Shown: positions 26,490 through 36,312 of the stretch, in pieces
Numbering within the stretch: the first letter of the stretch is position 1
Layout of the letters: each line of letters begins with the position of its first letter
Assembly (NCBI GenBank): GCA_963815505.1
Contig: CAWFGU010000022.1
Span: forward strand, 365,518-429,517
Direction of reading: 5' to 3'
DNA: 64,000 nucleotides
DNA from: CAXBBB01 sp963815505
GTDB lineage: Bacteria; Bacteroidota; Rhodothermia; Rhodothermales; BA12
Position numbers and translations under genes: made by a program
The notes under the pieces: model-generated
Databases searched by the model: none
What the model was told of the DNA's origin: nothing
Seen by the model: the letters and a program-made list of their open reading frames with translations, nothing else

Positions 26490-27692
26490 ATGCGCATTCT
26501 CTTCGTTTCGCACTCCTTCCCCCCCGCCGACGCGCCGCTCGACAACCTGGGCGGGATGCAGCGCGTTGCGACCGAACTCTACGCCGCGCTGGGCCGCATT
26601 CCCGGTGTCGAGGTTCAGGGCGAGTTGCTGCGCACGACGTGGAAGACGACCCACCTGCGGGTGCCGTTTTTCCTGGCGCGCGTGATCCGACGGCTGCGCA
26701 GCGTCGGGAAGCGTAAAACGGCGGACGTGGTGCTGTTCTCGTCGATGGTGACGGCGGCGACGACGGTCCGCGTCGGGAAAGCGTTGCGGGCTTCGGGCAT
26801 TCCATCGGCGGCGATAGCGCACGGACGCGATCTGACACTGCCGTCACCTCCCTATCAGCGGCTGCTCCCGCGCGTATTCAAGGGATTGGATCGCCTGCTC
26901 CCCGTCAGCCGCGCGACAGGCGACGAGGCGCTTGGACGCGGCCTTCCTACGGCTAAGCTCGACGTGCTGCCCAACGGCATCGACGTGACACGCTTCGCGC
27001 CACCCTCCGACCAAGCGCAGGCGCGCGCCGACTTGCTCCGCACCGCCGGTCTCGACCTGCCCGACGACGCGCTTCTACTCTCCAGCATCGGTCGCCACGT
27101 CGAGCGCAAAGGCTTCGGCTGGTTCGCCGAACGCGTCATGCCGACGCTGCCCGACGGCGTCCACTGGCTCTTGGGCGGCGATGGCCCCGAAACCGACGCC
27201 ATCCGCGCCATCGTCGCCGAGCGCGGGCTGCAAGACCGCGTCCACCTGCTCGGACGTGTCAGCGAAGAGATGCTGGCTCGACTCTATCAGGGCAGCGACC
27301 TGTTCGTGATGCCTAACCGCCCCGTCGACGGCGACATGGAGGGCTTCGGCGTCGTCATGCTCGAAGCCAACCTTGCCGGAACGCCCGCTGTCGGTGCAGG
27401 CATCGAAGGCATCCGCGACGTGATTTCGGAAGGCGTCAACGGACACCTGCTCCCGACGGGAGACGTGCGCGCATTCTCTGAACTGATTGCCCGCTATCAT
27501 ACCGATCGCCCGGCTCTCAACGCCCTGTCGGTGCAAGCCTCGCCGTACGTCCGCAACACGTTCTCGTGGGACGCCGTTGCCCGCCGCTACGTCGACTCGC
27601 TGCGCGCGCTCACGGGCATCTCAGGCGATGGAATGACTGCCACAGGCGACGGCGCTGAGACTAAACCTGTGGTGACGGTATCCCAGACGTGA
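26490..27692 (+). CDS. GT4 glycosyltransferase
   Basis: Second GT-B enzyme of the pair, 400 aa. I start at ATG 26490 (MRILFVSHSFPPADAPLDNL), because the upstream extension overlaps the preceding gene. The LDNLGGMQRVATELYAAL block matches GT4 acceptor domains. The donor domain shows SSIGRHVERKGFGWFAE, LLGGDGPETDAIRAIV and NRPVDGDMEGFGVVMLEANL, with the E-x7-E glutamates. A PimB/MgtA-type role in glycolipid or exopolysaccharide assembly is an inference. The C-terminal 20 residues are low in complexity. Confidence 0.87.
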   Translation: MRILFVSHSFPPADAPLDNLGGMQRVATELYAALGRIPGVEVQGELLRTTWKTTHLRVPFFLARVIRRLRSVGKRKTADVVLFSSMVTAATTVRVGKALRASGIPSAAIAHGRDLTLPSPPYQRLLPRVFKGLDRLLPVSRATGDEALGRGLPTAKLDVLPNGIDVTRFAPPSDQAQARADLLRTAGLDLPDDALLLSSIGRHVERKGFGWFAERVMPTLPDGVHWLLGGDGPETDAIRAIVAERGLQDRVHLLGRVSEEMLARLYQGSDLFVMPNRPVDGDMEGFGVVMLEANLAGTPAVGAGIEGIRDVISEGVNGHLLPTGDVRAFSELIARYHTDRPALNALSVQASPYVRNTFSWDAVARRYVDSLRALTGISGDGMTATGDGAETKPVVTVSQT

Positions 27693-27743
27693 GTCGGCGC
27701 CAAACACGGCAAGTGTTGCAGACTCGTCCTGTTCGATCTCCGG

Positions 27744-28496
27744 TCACAACCACCACTGCACGACCGCACCGGCAGCGACCGATGCCAGCGCAACCGCCCA
27801 TACGCGTCCGGGCGGCGCTTCGTGGAGCGCTTCGGGCATCAGTTCGCGCCATGCCACCCACAGCATCGCACCCGCCGCAAATCCCAGCCCGACCGGCAAC
27901 GCAGACGCGAACGTCTCGACGGCCAGAAACGCGGGAACGGCGAAAATCGGCTGTGGAAGGCTCGACGCAATCGCCCACAGCGCCGCTTTTCCGACACTCG
28001 TTCCGCGCGGGACGAGCACGAGCGCGATCGCCAATCCTTCGGGGATGTTGTGCAGCGCGATGGCAAACGTGACGTACAGCCCCAGCGCCTCGCCTCCTCC
28101 GAACGACACCCCGACGCCGATGCCTTCGGTCATCGAGTGCAGCGTCATCACGCCGACTATCAGAATGGCCTGTGCCGCGTCGGCTCCGCTCAGTTGGCCG
28201 AGGTGTAGGTTGTCGTAGCGGTCGAGAACCTTGCGCGTCGCCCACACGAATCCGATGCCGGAAGCCAACCCGATCAGCGTGAGCAGCAGCGGGGATGAGG
28301 AGCCGATTGACGTAGCGCCTTCCCAGATCAACAGCCCGCTCGCAGCCGTCATCAGGCCCGCCGCCAGCGCGTTCGCCAGACCCATCTGCGCACCGCTCCA
28401 ACTGGAACGGAAGGCGAACGGCAATGCCCCAACGCCAGTCGCAATCGCCGTCATCAGCGCCAGCAGGCCGACGGTGAGCGGCGTTATTTCAATCAT
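27744..28496 (-). CDS. ZIP-family divalent metal transporter
   Basis: 250 aa, eight predicted membrane segments, intact. The diagnostic metal site is in TM4-TM5: LHSMTEGIGVGVSFGGGE and FAIALHNIPEGLAIALVLVP (HNxPEG). ZIP proteins move Zn2+ or Fe2+ into the cytoplasm. The frame starts MIEITPLTVGLLALMTAIAT. It is convergent with the glycosyltransferase pair. No regulator is adjacent; the DtxR gene is 5 kb away. Confidence 0.9.
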   Translation of the reverse strand: MIEITPLTVGLLALMTAIATGVGALPFAFRSSWSGAQMGLANALAAGLMTAASGLLIWEGATSIGSSSPLLLTLIGLASGIGFVWATRKVLDRYDNLHLGQLSGADAAQAILIVGVMTLHSMTEGIGVGVSFGGGEALGLYVTFAIALHNIPEGLAIALVLVPRGTSVGKAALWAIASSLPQPIFAVPAFLAVETFASALPVGLGFAAGAMLWVAWRELMPEALHEAPPGRVWAVALASVAAGAVVQWWL

Positions 28497-28588
28497 TCGG
28501 GTGTCGGTTGGAGCGGTTCACGTGCAACGCCGCCGATCCTCCACCCGGTTCGCGTATCCTATACTTCGGATCTAGACCGCTACCATCC

Positions 28589-29282
28589 ATGCCTGACTTG
28601 CGTCACGACATCCCCAACCCGTGTGACGAGCAGTGGCATGCGATGACTCCAGTCGTGGGCGGGCGGCATTGCGCGAGTTGCTCGCACATCGTCGTCGACT
28701 TCACCGGCCAGACGGACGAGCAAATCGCAGCATTCTTGGACGAACGCAAAGACGAGCGAGTGTGCGGGCGGATGCGGACGGATCAGCTTCGGCCTCCAAC
28801 GCGCCGAGCCAAACGAGAGCGCACGCTGTGGTCACAGATTCGCCGCTTCGCAGCGGTCGTGATCGTATCGCTCGGGCTGAGTAGTTCGCGCGCCACGGCC
28901 CAAGAATCGACCCCTTCGCCTTCGTCCCACGTGGTCCCGGCGATCCCGCTCCCCGTCCTGAGTTCGACGCCGACCTCTGCCGATACTCTGCGCGGCCGGG
29001 TCGTCGACGACGAGACGGGCAAAGGTCTTTTCTTTGCTACCGTCTGGGTCAGCGGCACCGACATCAACACCACGACCCGATCAGACGGCTCGTTCGTTCT
29101 CCCGCTCGACCAACTGCTCTACAGACTCCGACAGCATCTCTGTACTCGCGACTGTCGACCATTACAAAGTGCAGCGGCTGACTGTCCACACCAACGGCGA
29201 GAGCCAGCCGGTAGAGTTTCGCCTTCCCGTCAGACCGGTACTATTCAGGACTGTGACCGGGCTGGTTCTACCTCGCCAATAG
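28589..29282 (+). CDS. Cys-motif protein with carboxypeptidase-regulatory-like domain (one frameshift)
   Basis: ATG 28589 starts MPDLRHDIPNPCDEQWHAM. The N-terminal 60 residues carry the pattern PCxxxWxxM...GxxCxxC...VxDFT...CGRM, seen in many Bacteroidota cell-envelope proteins and possibly binding a metal. A hydrophobic segment follows (FAAVVIVSLGLSSSRATA), then a low-complexity Pro/Ser linker. A carboxypeptidase D regulatory-like beta-sandwich comes last (LRGRVVDDETGKGLFFATVW ... TTTRSDGSFVLPL). The frame shifts near 29120, and the domain continues with DSISVLATVDHYKVQRLTVH to TAG 29280. About 230 aa in total. Function unknown; envelope location is likely. Confidence 0.7.
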
Positions 29283-29340
29283 GCTTTGATAGAAACGTCA
29301 TCCAGCCTGGCGCGCGACGTCTCGCATCTCTCCGCAACGG

Positions 29341-31935
29341 TTACCCGACGGATGGGGTATCGGCGCTAGCGGCCTCGGCAGTCGTTTCTCGCGATTCCAT
29401 CCACTGGAGCAGCGCGGGCAGGAAAACGAGCGCGGCGAAGACGGTCGTGCCGATGCCCAGGACGGCGAGTTGACCGATCGACTTGAGGCCGGGGTGGAAG
29501 CTGAGGAGCAATCCGCCGAAGCCGATCATCGTCGTTAGGCTCGACATCAGCACGTGCTCGCCGGTCGACTTGAGGATGTAGCGCAGCGAGCCGGGTCCTT
29601 CCTCGCGGTAGCGGTGGACGATGTGGACGCCCGCGTCGTTGCCGATGCCTAGAATCGCCGGGAGGACGACCAGGTTGTAGAAGTTGAGCTTGAGGCCCAG
29701 GATCTCCATGCCCAGGATCATCCACAAGATGCCGACGACGAGCGGAATGATCGCCAGCATCGCCCACTTGAGGCTGCGGAAGTTGATTACCATCAGCAGC
29801 ACGACGATCAGGAACGTGCCCAATACCATCCACGGCGCTTCGGCCATCATCAGCCGCAGCATGTCGGCGGCGACGAGGCTGGTCGACCCGGCGTAGAACA
29901 CGTCGCCGGTGGCGGTTTCGACGCGTCCCACGTCGTCCGAGAAGGCGATGGAATTGCGCCCGTCCGACAGGCCGACGCTGGGATAGACCATCACGAAGTT
30001 GCCGATCTCGCCGCTCTTGGTCGTGTACTGTGCGCGCAAAGCTTCGGGGATGTCGGCCAGTTCGACCGGATCGGTCGTGCCCGCAGCCATGCGCAGGCGA
30101 TCGAGGTCGGCGTTGGGTTCGGCCGTCAGAAACGGGTCGTCGAGCAGTTCGCGGACGTAGGCGATCTGCTCCAAGCGGCCCTCCTGAGCATCTATGTCAG
30201 AGGGGAAACGCTGCTGGAGGCTTTCCACGCCCAGAATCGTCGGGCTGGTCGTGTCGGCCTCCTGGATCTGCTCGTACGAGGCGACGACGGCGGCGGACTG
30301 CTCGGGCGTCCGGGCGATGACGTAGGCCGGGTTGCGGCGGCGCGGCTCGCTGCCGTCGGTCTCTTGGGCTTCGGCCTGTGAGTCGGTCACTTCGTAGACG
30401 GGCGCGTTGCGCTCCTCGAATCCCGCGTAGGTGGGCTCGAGCGAGGCGAAATCGTACTCGAAAGACAGCGTCCCTACGAACGCGACAGCCGCCACGACGG
30501 CGACCAAACTCGCGATCACCTTGGCCTTGTACGCGCGGACCGGAGCCGACGAGGTGCGCGTCGGCGACTCGGCCGTCTCTCCCGCGCGGAACGAGATCAG
30601 GTGCCAGCGCTCGAAGAGGGCCAGCATCGCCGGAAGCACGACGGTCATACTGATCAGCGCGAACAGGATGCCGACACCCGCAATCACGCCGAACTCGCTG
30701 AATCCCTTGAAGTCGGCAAACGTGAGCACGAAGAGCGCCGCCGAAGTCGACAGCGCACCGATGGTAATCGCCTGAGCGGTCGAGAGGAACGTCTCCTCTC
30801 CCGCATCGACCACGTCCAGACCGCGCGCGCGCTCTTCGGTGTAGCGAGCGTAGAAGTGAATGCCATAGTCGACGCCCAGCCCGAACAGCACGAGGGCGAG
30901 AGTCGAGGTCATCAGGTTGAGCGCTCCGAACGTCAGAAAGGCGATGGCGCCGGTCCACATCAGGCTCATGATCAGCGGAAGCGCGATGACGAGTCCCAGC
31001 GCGGGAGCGCGCAGCAGCGTCCGCAGTAGAACGGCGCTGTCGAACCGCCGACCGGCGCGCGCACGGTACGCCTTGTAAAAGAAGTAGGCGATCACAGCCA
31101 GCAGGACGGCCAGTACGCCCGCGCCGAACGACGATTGCACGTCGGTCTGGATCGCGCCCACCTCCTCGATCGAGCGGTACAGTCTCCCGGACGCCGTCAC
31201 CTCCAGCCCCCCGCTCCCGAACGCCGACGGATCGACGCGGGCGATGGCCTGGTCCAGGCTGTCGTAGATGCGCTGCAAGTCGCGCACGTTGGTCTGGCTC
31301 GTCGCCGGGTAGAACGAGACCAGCAGCCCGGCACTGTCCGCCGACGTTTGGTACTCGCGCCCGACGATCCGCTCGTACGCCGCCTCCATGTTGGCCGCTG
31401 CGTCCGGCTCGTCGACCGCCTCCTCGTCGCCGAAATCATCGCCCAGGTCGACGTAGAACGGGTTGGCCTCGAGCCGCGCCTGCTCTTGCAGGTCCTCGAG
31501 GTACCACGTCAGTTCGTCCAGTTCGTCGTCCGTCGCGAAGTAGAGCGCGTTGCGTTGCAGGAAGCCGATTTCGCGGCGCAGTTCGGCACGCGTGAACAGG
31601 GCATCGCCGTCGTGCTCCATCGCCAGCACGACCGGCACGAGCGCTTCGGCGAATGCGCGGTTCGACTCGAACGCCTCGGCCCCATCGGCATTGCGGTTCC
31701 AGATGGCGACTTGGGCGCTACGCTCGCCTCCTAGCGTGCGCTGCAACTCGTCGAGCGCCTGCACACTCGGATAGTCGGACGGGAGCAGGTTGGCGAGATC
31801 GGTGTCCAGTTCGAAGTGCTTGGCCGAGTACCACCCGCCGAGCAGCGCCAGCGCCAGCGCGACGAGGACGACGGCGTATGGGTGACGCATCACCCAGCGG
31901 ATGGCAGGGCGCAGGCGTTGGAACAGGGCGTGCAT
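29341..31935 (-). CDS. MMPL/RND-type membrane exporter
   Basis: 864 aa, intact, with the RND layout: an N-terminal helix (VVLVALALALLGGWYSAKHF), a large periplasmic loop (LLPSDYPSVQALDELQRTLG onward), a five- to six-helix bundle near residues 275-450 with FGLGVDYGIHFYARYTEERA, a second periplasmic loop and a second helix bundle ending with GIGNDAGVHIVHRYREEGPG. The paired GxDxxxHxxxRYxEE motifs are typical of MMPL/HpnN-like proteins that move hopanoids, lipids or related molecules. No membrane-fusion partner is adjacent, as is usual for this class. Substrate unknown. Confidence 0.88.
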   Translation of the reverse strand: MHALFQRLRPAIRWVMRHPYAVVLVALALALLGGWYSAKHFELDTDLANLLPSDYPSVQALDELQRTLGGERSAQVAIWNRNADGAEAFESNRAFAEALVPVVLAMEHDGDALFTRAELRREIGFLQRNALYFATDDELDELTWYLEDLQEQARLEANPFYVDLGDDFGDEEAVDEPDAAANMEAAYERIVGREYQTSADSAGLLVSFYPATSQTNVRDLQRIYDSLDQAIARVDPSAFGSGGLEVTASGRLYRSIEEVGAIQTDVQSSFGAGVLAVLLAVIAYFFYKAYRARAGRRFDSAVLLRTLLRAPALGLVIALPLIMSLMWTGAIAFLTFGALNLMTSTLALVLFGLGVDYGIHFYARYTEERARGLDVVDAGEETFLSTAQAITIGALSTSAALFVLTFADFKGFSEFGVIAGVGILFALISMTVVLPAMLALFERWHLISFRAGETAESPTRTSSAPVRAYKAKVIASLVAVVAAVAFVGTLSFEYDFASLEPTYAGFEERNAPVYEVTDSQAEAQETDGSEPRRRNPAYVIARTPEQSAAVVASYEQIQEADTTSPTILGVESLQQRFPSDIDAQEGRLEQIAYVRELLDDPFLTAEPNADLDRLRMAAGTTDPVELADIPEALRAQYTTKSGEIGNFVMVYPSVGLSDGRNSIAFSDDVGRVETATGDVFYAGSTSLVAADMLRLMMAEAPWMVLGTFLIVVLLMVINFRSLKWAMLAIIPLVVGILWMILGMEILGLKLNFYNLVVLPAILGIGNDAGVHIVHRYREEGPGSLRYILKSTGEHVLMSSLTTMIGFGGLLLSFHPGLKSIGQLAVLGIGTTVFAALVFLPALLQWMESRETTAEAASADTPSVG

Positions 31936-31967
31936 GAACGCGGGGGTAGGATGAAGTCAGACAATAC

Positions 31968-32013
31968 AAAAAGCGCCGCGCGAACGCCCGCATAGTGCGA
32001 GGTCGCGCGGCGC
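31968..32013 (-). terminator. Intrinsic terminator after the DUF3047 gene
   Basis: On the minus strand an 11-bp GC-rich perfect stem (plus-strand arms 31973-31983 and 32003-32013) is followed by TTTTTG, 14 nt beyond the stop of the DUF3047 gene. It ends the minus-strand glycosyltransferase locus. Confidence 0.7.
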
Positions 32014-32026
32014 CCGGTACTGAGGA

Positions 32027-32805
32027 TCAGGAGCGCACGAGTAGATCGTCGATGTAGAAGCGCGCCTTCTTCTTCGTGGTGTCGGAGTCGGACCAGATCA
32101 TGACACTTACCGGCCGGTCGGGCGAGTTGCCGCCGAACACAGCGCGGTAGTCGGCCGCGATGTCGCGCGTGACGGTTTTCCAGCGGTTGCTTCCGTTGAC
32201 CGCGCTGGACGCCACGATGACGCGCAGCGGGCCATAGCTCGCCGTCGTGCCGACGGGAAGCGTCGCGCTGTACGTGTACTTGATGCTCTGCGGGCGTCCG
32301 AGCCAGTCGGTTCCGAACGTGACGTAGACGGCGGCTCCGGTATCGTTGCGGTTCTTGTCGTTCTCGCTCGCCCCCTCGGGCATTTCGAGCGCGCGCCAGC
32401 GCCACGACAGCTTGCCGTGCCGCTGTACGCTCCATTCGTACCCTTGACCATTGGGAAGCACGATGCTCGCGCTTTTGCCGTCGGTGTACCCTTCGAGCAC
32501 CTTTCCGCCGTCCACACTGCGGACGCGGTAGTACTCGTCGTCGTGGTTGAAGGCAGGCGTCAGCGGCACGGTCCCCCGCCCTTCGATGCGGTGCCAGTTG
32601 GTCGGGAATGGCGTCCACTCGGGCCGACTCGAAGTCGTCGATGATGATCTGCTGCTGCGCGGACGCCGTTCCGACGCCCACCCACAGAGCAAGGAGAGTG
32701 GCCAGAACGAGGCGGGTCGAGGCCGGGAGGGCGTAGCGTCTGGTGTCCGTTCGTCCAGATTGCAGGACGGAGGCGGAAGCGGAAAGCGGGAAAATGGGGT
32801 GTCAT
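32027..32805 (-). CDS. Exported DUF3047 family protein (N-terminal frameshift)
   Basis: The clean C-terminal ~190 residues carry the DUF3047 pattern: LSWRWRALEMPEGASENDKN, AAVYVTFGTDWLGRPQSIKY, LPVGTTASYGPLRVIVAS and a terminal SDSDTTKKKARFYIDDLLV. These proteins are periplasmic or outer-membrane-associated, with no known biochemical role. In another frame, just upstream, a signal peptide is visible (LVLATLLALWVGVGTASAQ followed by QQIIIDDFESARVD), so the frame breaks near 32620. The start is uncertain: ATG 32805 (MTPHFPAFRFRLRP) needs a further shift near 32745. It is the last gene of a four-gene locus. Confidence 0.65.
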
Positions 32806-32875
32806 ATCGTGGTTCGTTCCAAGAGAGGGGATCGAACAGAGAGAGGCAATCGCTGTGCCCTTCCGCATCACTCTG

Positions 32876-33841
32876 TCACACTTGCATCGCCTTCTTCCAA
32901 TCCGGACGAGGGGACGGGAGTCGGAAGCGAGCCAACTCACCAATCCGAACATGACGAGGTTTAGGGCGCGGTCGGATGCACTCGTCACCACGAACATCGC
33001 CAGCAGCGCGTCGACGGGGATCCCCAGCACGCTCGCCAACTCCATGCTCGTCGTTAGAAATACCAGATCATTGCCGGGTAGCAGAGGAATGCGACTGATG
33101 ACGACTTGGGCAGCGAGAAATACGATCCAGGTTTGCCACGGAACGCCGGGAATGACCAGAGTCCACTGCACGAGTTGCAGCACGTTCATGATCACGAGCC
33201 TAAAGAAGTAGAGACCGAACGCGCCCATCAGCACGCGCGACGACAGCGTAAACAAACGCCCTTTGAACGCGATACCAGCGATCAGAATGACCGCGACGAG
33301 CGCGAACGCGAGTCCGAGATAGCGTGCCCCATCGCCCTGAGTCACTCCCAGCGCGCTCAGGTCGCCCGCTGCGACGAATACAGCGAGCAGGGATAGGGCG
33401 AATGCGGTAGAGGCCGCCGACGACACGATGGCGTTGTCCTTGATGATCGAAAGGATCGTCCGCGCAGGCAGTGACAACGCCGACTTGGCCCATCCGTACA
33501 GATACACTTCGCCCGAGTATCCCATCACGTTCTTGTTGTATACCCGTTTCTTAACGAAAACAGGTAAGGCTCGCCGCCCACCCCGTTCCCCACGACAGTT
33601 TGTAGACCAGGCTCTCGGTAGCGGGCAGCATATAGTAGAGCAGCAGAAAAATCAGGTAGAAGCCCGGATGCGTCGGAATGGACCGTGCAAGGTCGGCCCA
33701 GCCTATTTCGGTCGTCAACTGATAGACTAGGTAGGCTACGATGGCTCCCAGGAACACGCGGCGTCCCCACGTGCGGACATCCTGCATGACCGGTGTGTTC
33801 GCCCACTCAATCAGGCGGGCGCGGCGATCTTCCCACGTCAT
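32876..33841 (-). CDS. Multi-spanning membrane protein of a glycan locus (two frameshifts)
   Basis: ATG 33841 overlaps the glycosyltransferase stop (ATGA) and gives MTWEDRRARLIEWANTPVMQ, then helices (VFLGAIVAYLVYQLTTEIG, YLIFLLLYYMLPATESLVYK). The frame breaks near 33560 and continues with VMGYSGEVYLYGWAKSAL and several more helices (FALVAVILIAGIAF, RLVIMNVLQLVQWTLVIPG), ending in NLVMFGLVSWLASDSRP. A likely end WKKAMQV-stop at 32876 requires one more shift near 32900. The layout (about 8-9 TM, G-E-V-Y-L-Y in a loop) recalls lysyl-PG-synthetase/AglD-type flippase-like proteins, but I cannot assign the family firmly. Confidence 0.55.
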
Positions 33842-34910
33842 ATCAGCGCGAGTGCCGCCTGGAGCGCTGGTCTACTCGACCGCTTCCCCAGGCAACTGAT
33901 TGCGTAGTTGCGAGCCTGAGTGGCCGTTCGGTGCCTCGTCTCGGGCGCCTTGATCAACTCGTCGACGAGGGCTGACAGGTTTTCACGTGAAACCAAATAG
34001 CCACAGCCGCCGGGAAGGACGTCCGACTGGATCACATCGTCGAAGGCGAGGCAGACCGAGCCGCTCGCCATCGCTTCGGCCAGAACGCGGGGGTAGAAGT
34101 CGCGCGTTGGCGTGCGATCTCGCTTACCGTTGTGAAGGAAGAGTCGGCTCTGAGCGTAGAAGGCAGACAATTCGCGGTTGGGAATTCGGCCCATCCATTC
34201 AATGGTCGGGTACAGATCACGCAGTATCTCTTCGTCCGGCCCACTGCCGGCGATGGCAATCCGAAGCTGCTTCGACAGATCGCCCAGTTCCGAAAAACTC
34301 TTGTTTCGCTGGTCGATCCGGCACGCAGTCACTACGTCGTAGCGCGTCTCGGCATTGGGGTGGGGACGAAACACGTCCAGATCGACGGACTTGTGGAGAT
34401 GAATTAGCCGCTCGGCCTGCACCCGGGGCCGTAGCCACGAACCGGCTATGAGTCGGTCGCGCTGGTACGTGCTTTCGTACAGAACGGCTGATGCGCCGCG
34501 CATCGTCGGATGGTAGAACGCCCCACCGGTGACCGACACGTACGGGATAGACGAAGGAGCGATCGCCTTCCGAATCAGGTGAGTGCCTATGCCCCCATCC
34601 ACTCCTTTGATGACGTACGCGTCCGCCGGCCGCGCCTGCACCTGTTCGACCATCGACTGGCTCTGGTGAAACTTAGTGCGGCGGTCGACGGGGTCGGTTT
34701 GGAAGAAACGAACCGGGTAGTCGGGAAATCCCTCCATCTCGGACGTCCACGCCGAAGGCCTTATGGTCGCCCGCCCAATACTCGACTTCGTGCCCCATCT
34801 CGGCGAGGACGGCCTGGAATCCACCGGTTCTGGTTGTGAAGCGCCATCCACTGCTCGGCCGTCAGTCCGTCGTGGTAGATGGGATAGGCCATCACGAAAA
34901 CGATCTTCAC
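33838..34910 (-). CDS. Glycosyltransferase, GT-B fold (N-terminal frameshifts)
   Basis: GTG 34910 overlaps the GT2 stop by 4 bp and gives VKIVFVMAYPIYHDGLTAEQ. The frame then breaks near 34820 and near 34750 while reading VLAEMGHEVEYWAGDHKAFG. The remainder is intact: FFQTDPVDRRTKFHQSQSM, ADAYVIKGVDGGIGTHLI, a KSVDLDVFRPHPNAETRYDV donor-domain entry, CRIDQRNKSFSELGDL, IAGSGPDEEIL and YPRVLAEAMASGSVCLAFDD with the acidic E..E pair. This is a GT4-like retaining transferase, about 355 aa. It lies in a tightly coupled GT2-GT-membrane protein-DUF3047 locus and so probably builds a surface glycan. Confidence 0.75.
33979..33994. promoter_or_regulatory. parS-like site (13/16), inside a glycosyltransferase gene
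   Basis: GTTTTCACGTGAAACC matches the universal ParB site TGTTTCACGTGAAACA at 13 of 16 positions and keeps the central TTTCACGTGAAAC. It is weaker than the site at 41142. ParB sites inside coding sequence near the origin are usual. Confidence 0.4.
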
Positions 34911-35706
34911 AGCGCTTCTCCGTGCGGCGTCAACAGGCTCAGGTCGGCAGAGTCCTCCAGGTACTCGGTCGAACGCGCGTCGCATGTCAGCCGTCATCGA
35001 GAAGCGCGGATGGCCGGTCACGTCGCGCCGAACGAACGTGTGCCACGCGTAGGCTGCGAGCGCCGAGGGTCCGTTTCGGATGCGACGCAGAAAGTGCTCG
35101 GCCTCCCACGTGTTGGTGCCGTGGAACGCGCGGATGAACAGATAGGCGTCCGCTCGGGGCAGCGTGGCATATCGCCTGGCGCGCCACTGTTCGCGGAAGA
35201 CGGTGTCCTCGGCGCGGCGCTGCTCTGGATACCGAATCGTGTCGTCTCGCCGGTGGACGATGCTTCCGGGCACTCCCCCCTTCAAAACGCCGACGTAGGG
35301 GTGACGTGCGAACGGAGGGGCGCTCAGGTGCATCAACGAGGCGTCGAGGGTACAGGCGTCGGCTCCTGCCTGCAGAACGGCGATCTGGCGCTCGAGCCGC
35401 TCGGCGTGGTACCAGTCGTCGTCGTCCCACTGAGCCACGAACGGTCCGTCGGCGAGATCGAGCGTCTGGTTTCGGAGCGCACCCAATGTCACGCCCTCGG
35501 CCTTTGGGATGCGCACGTATCGAAGCTGGTCCGGGGCGATTTCGGATAGCGACGCGGACAGATCGGCGGCTACCGTCGTCCAGCACGATCAGTTCGCGGT
35601 TGGGGTACGTCTGCCGGGCGAAGCACCGCGCCGACCGTCTGAGCAGTTGCGGCCGATCGGCGGTGACCATCAGGCAGCTGACGAGCGGCAGGGAGGTATC
35701 GGGCAT
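34907..35706 (-). CDS. GT2-family glycosyltransferase (two frameshifts)
   Basis: Inverting GT-A transferase. ATG 35706 gives MPDTSLPLVSCLMVTADRPQ and ARQTYPNRELIVLDDGS, the GT2 nucleotide-binding strand. The frame breaks near 35570, then reads PKAEGVTLGALRNQTLDLA and AQWDDDDWYHAERLERQI with the DxD-type metal motif. A second break near 34985 gives the end STEYLEDSADLSLLTPHGEA-L and a stop overlapping the next start (GTGA). Size is about 266 aa. First gene of the four-gene minus-strand locus. Confidence 0.78.
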
Positions 35707-35806
35707 AGACGCGCGAACGAGTCGGACGTATCGGCTGTTTCTCGCGTCGCCGTCGCGTGGCGCTCGTGCCGATTCGTTTCTTGTGTGCTCTCATCCTCCC
35801 AACGAC

Positions 35807-36226
35807 ATGAACACGTTTGAATCCCTCTCCGTCGGCGACACCTTCGAGTTGACGCGCGTCATCACCGAAGAAGACGTGCGCCTCTTCGCCCAGGTGTCGG
35901 GCGACGACAACCCGATCCACCTGGACGCCGAGTACGCCGCCGAGCACGCACCGGGCGGCAAACCCATCGTTCACGGCGTGCTGCTGCTCGGCATCGTGAG
36001 CAAGGTGCTGGGGCGCGACTTTCCTGGACCGGGCAGCGTCGCCGTGTCCATCTCGTCCAAGTTCTTACGCCCCGTTCCGGTCGGCGGCGAAATCAAGATC
36101 GAGGTCAAAGTCGCCGAGAAGCGCGAACGGTTCGGGCACGTCAAGATGGGCGTCTACGCGTACTACAACGGCAAGATGTCGGTCGGCGGCGAAGCAGTAT
36201 TGATCCCCCCGCGCGAGGGGGACTGA
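35807..36226 (+). CDS. MaoC-like (R)-specific enoyl-CoA hydratase
   Basis: Hot-dog-fold hydratase, 139 aa from ATG 35807 (MNTFESLSVGDTFELTRVIT). The catalytic hydratase-2 motif is visible as FAQVSGDDNPIHLDAEYAA (Asp and His), then GKPIVHGVLLLGIVSKVLG. Such PhaJ/MaoC proteins hydrate trans-2-enoyl-CoA in fatty-acid or polyhydroxyalkanoate metabolism. It stands alone, with a strong terminator 28 bp downstream. The longer upstream frame overlaps the opposite-strand GT2 gene and is rejected. Confidence 0.9.
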   Translation: MNTFESLSVGDTFELTRVITEEDVRLFAQVSGDDNPIHLDAEYAAEHAPGGKPIVHGVLLLGIVSKVLGRDFPGPGSVAVSISSKFLRPVPVGGEIKIEVKVAEKRERFGHVKMGVYAYYNGKMSVGGEAVLIPPREGD

Positions 36227-36253
36227 CCAGTCCGCGCGTCAGACTACGACGAA

Positions 36254-36289
36254 AAACGGCGACGAGGAATGCTCTCCTCGTCGCCGTTT
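36254..36289. terminator. Bidirectional intrinsic terminator
   Basis: A perfect 15-bp stem, AAACGGCGACGAGGA (36254-36268) with its complement (36275-36289), and a 6-nt loop. An A-run on the left and TTT on the right let it serve both the MaoC gene (+) and the convergent M48 protease gene (-). Confidence 0.85.
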
Positions 36290-36312
36290 CTGCGTTCACG
36301 CGATCGGCTAGA

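Noticed and set aside
26360..28530. Other CACGTG-centred palindromes (near 26377 and 28516) resembling parS
   Set aside because: Only 11-12 of 16 positions match, within the range expected by chance in this GC-rich DNA.
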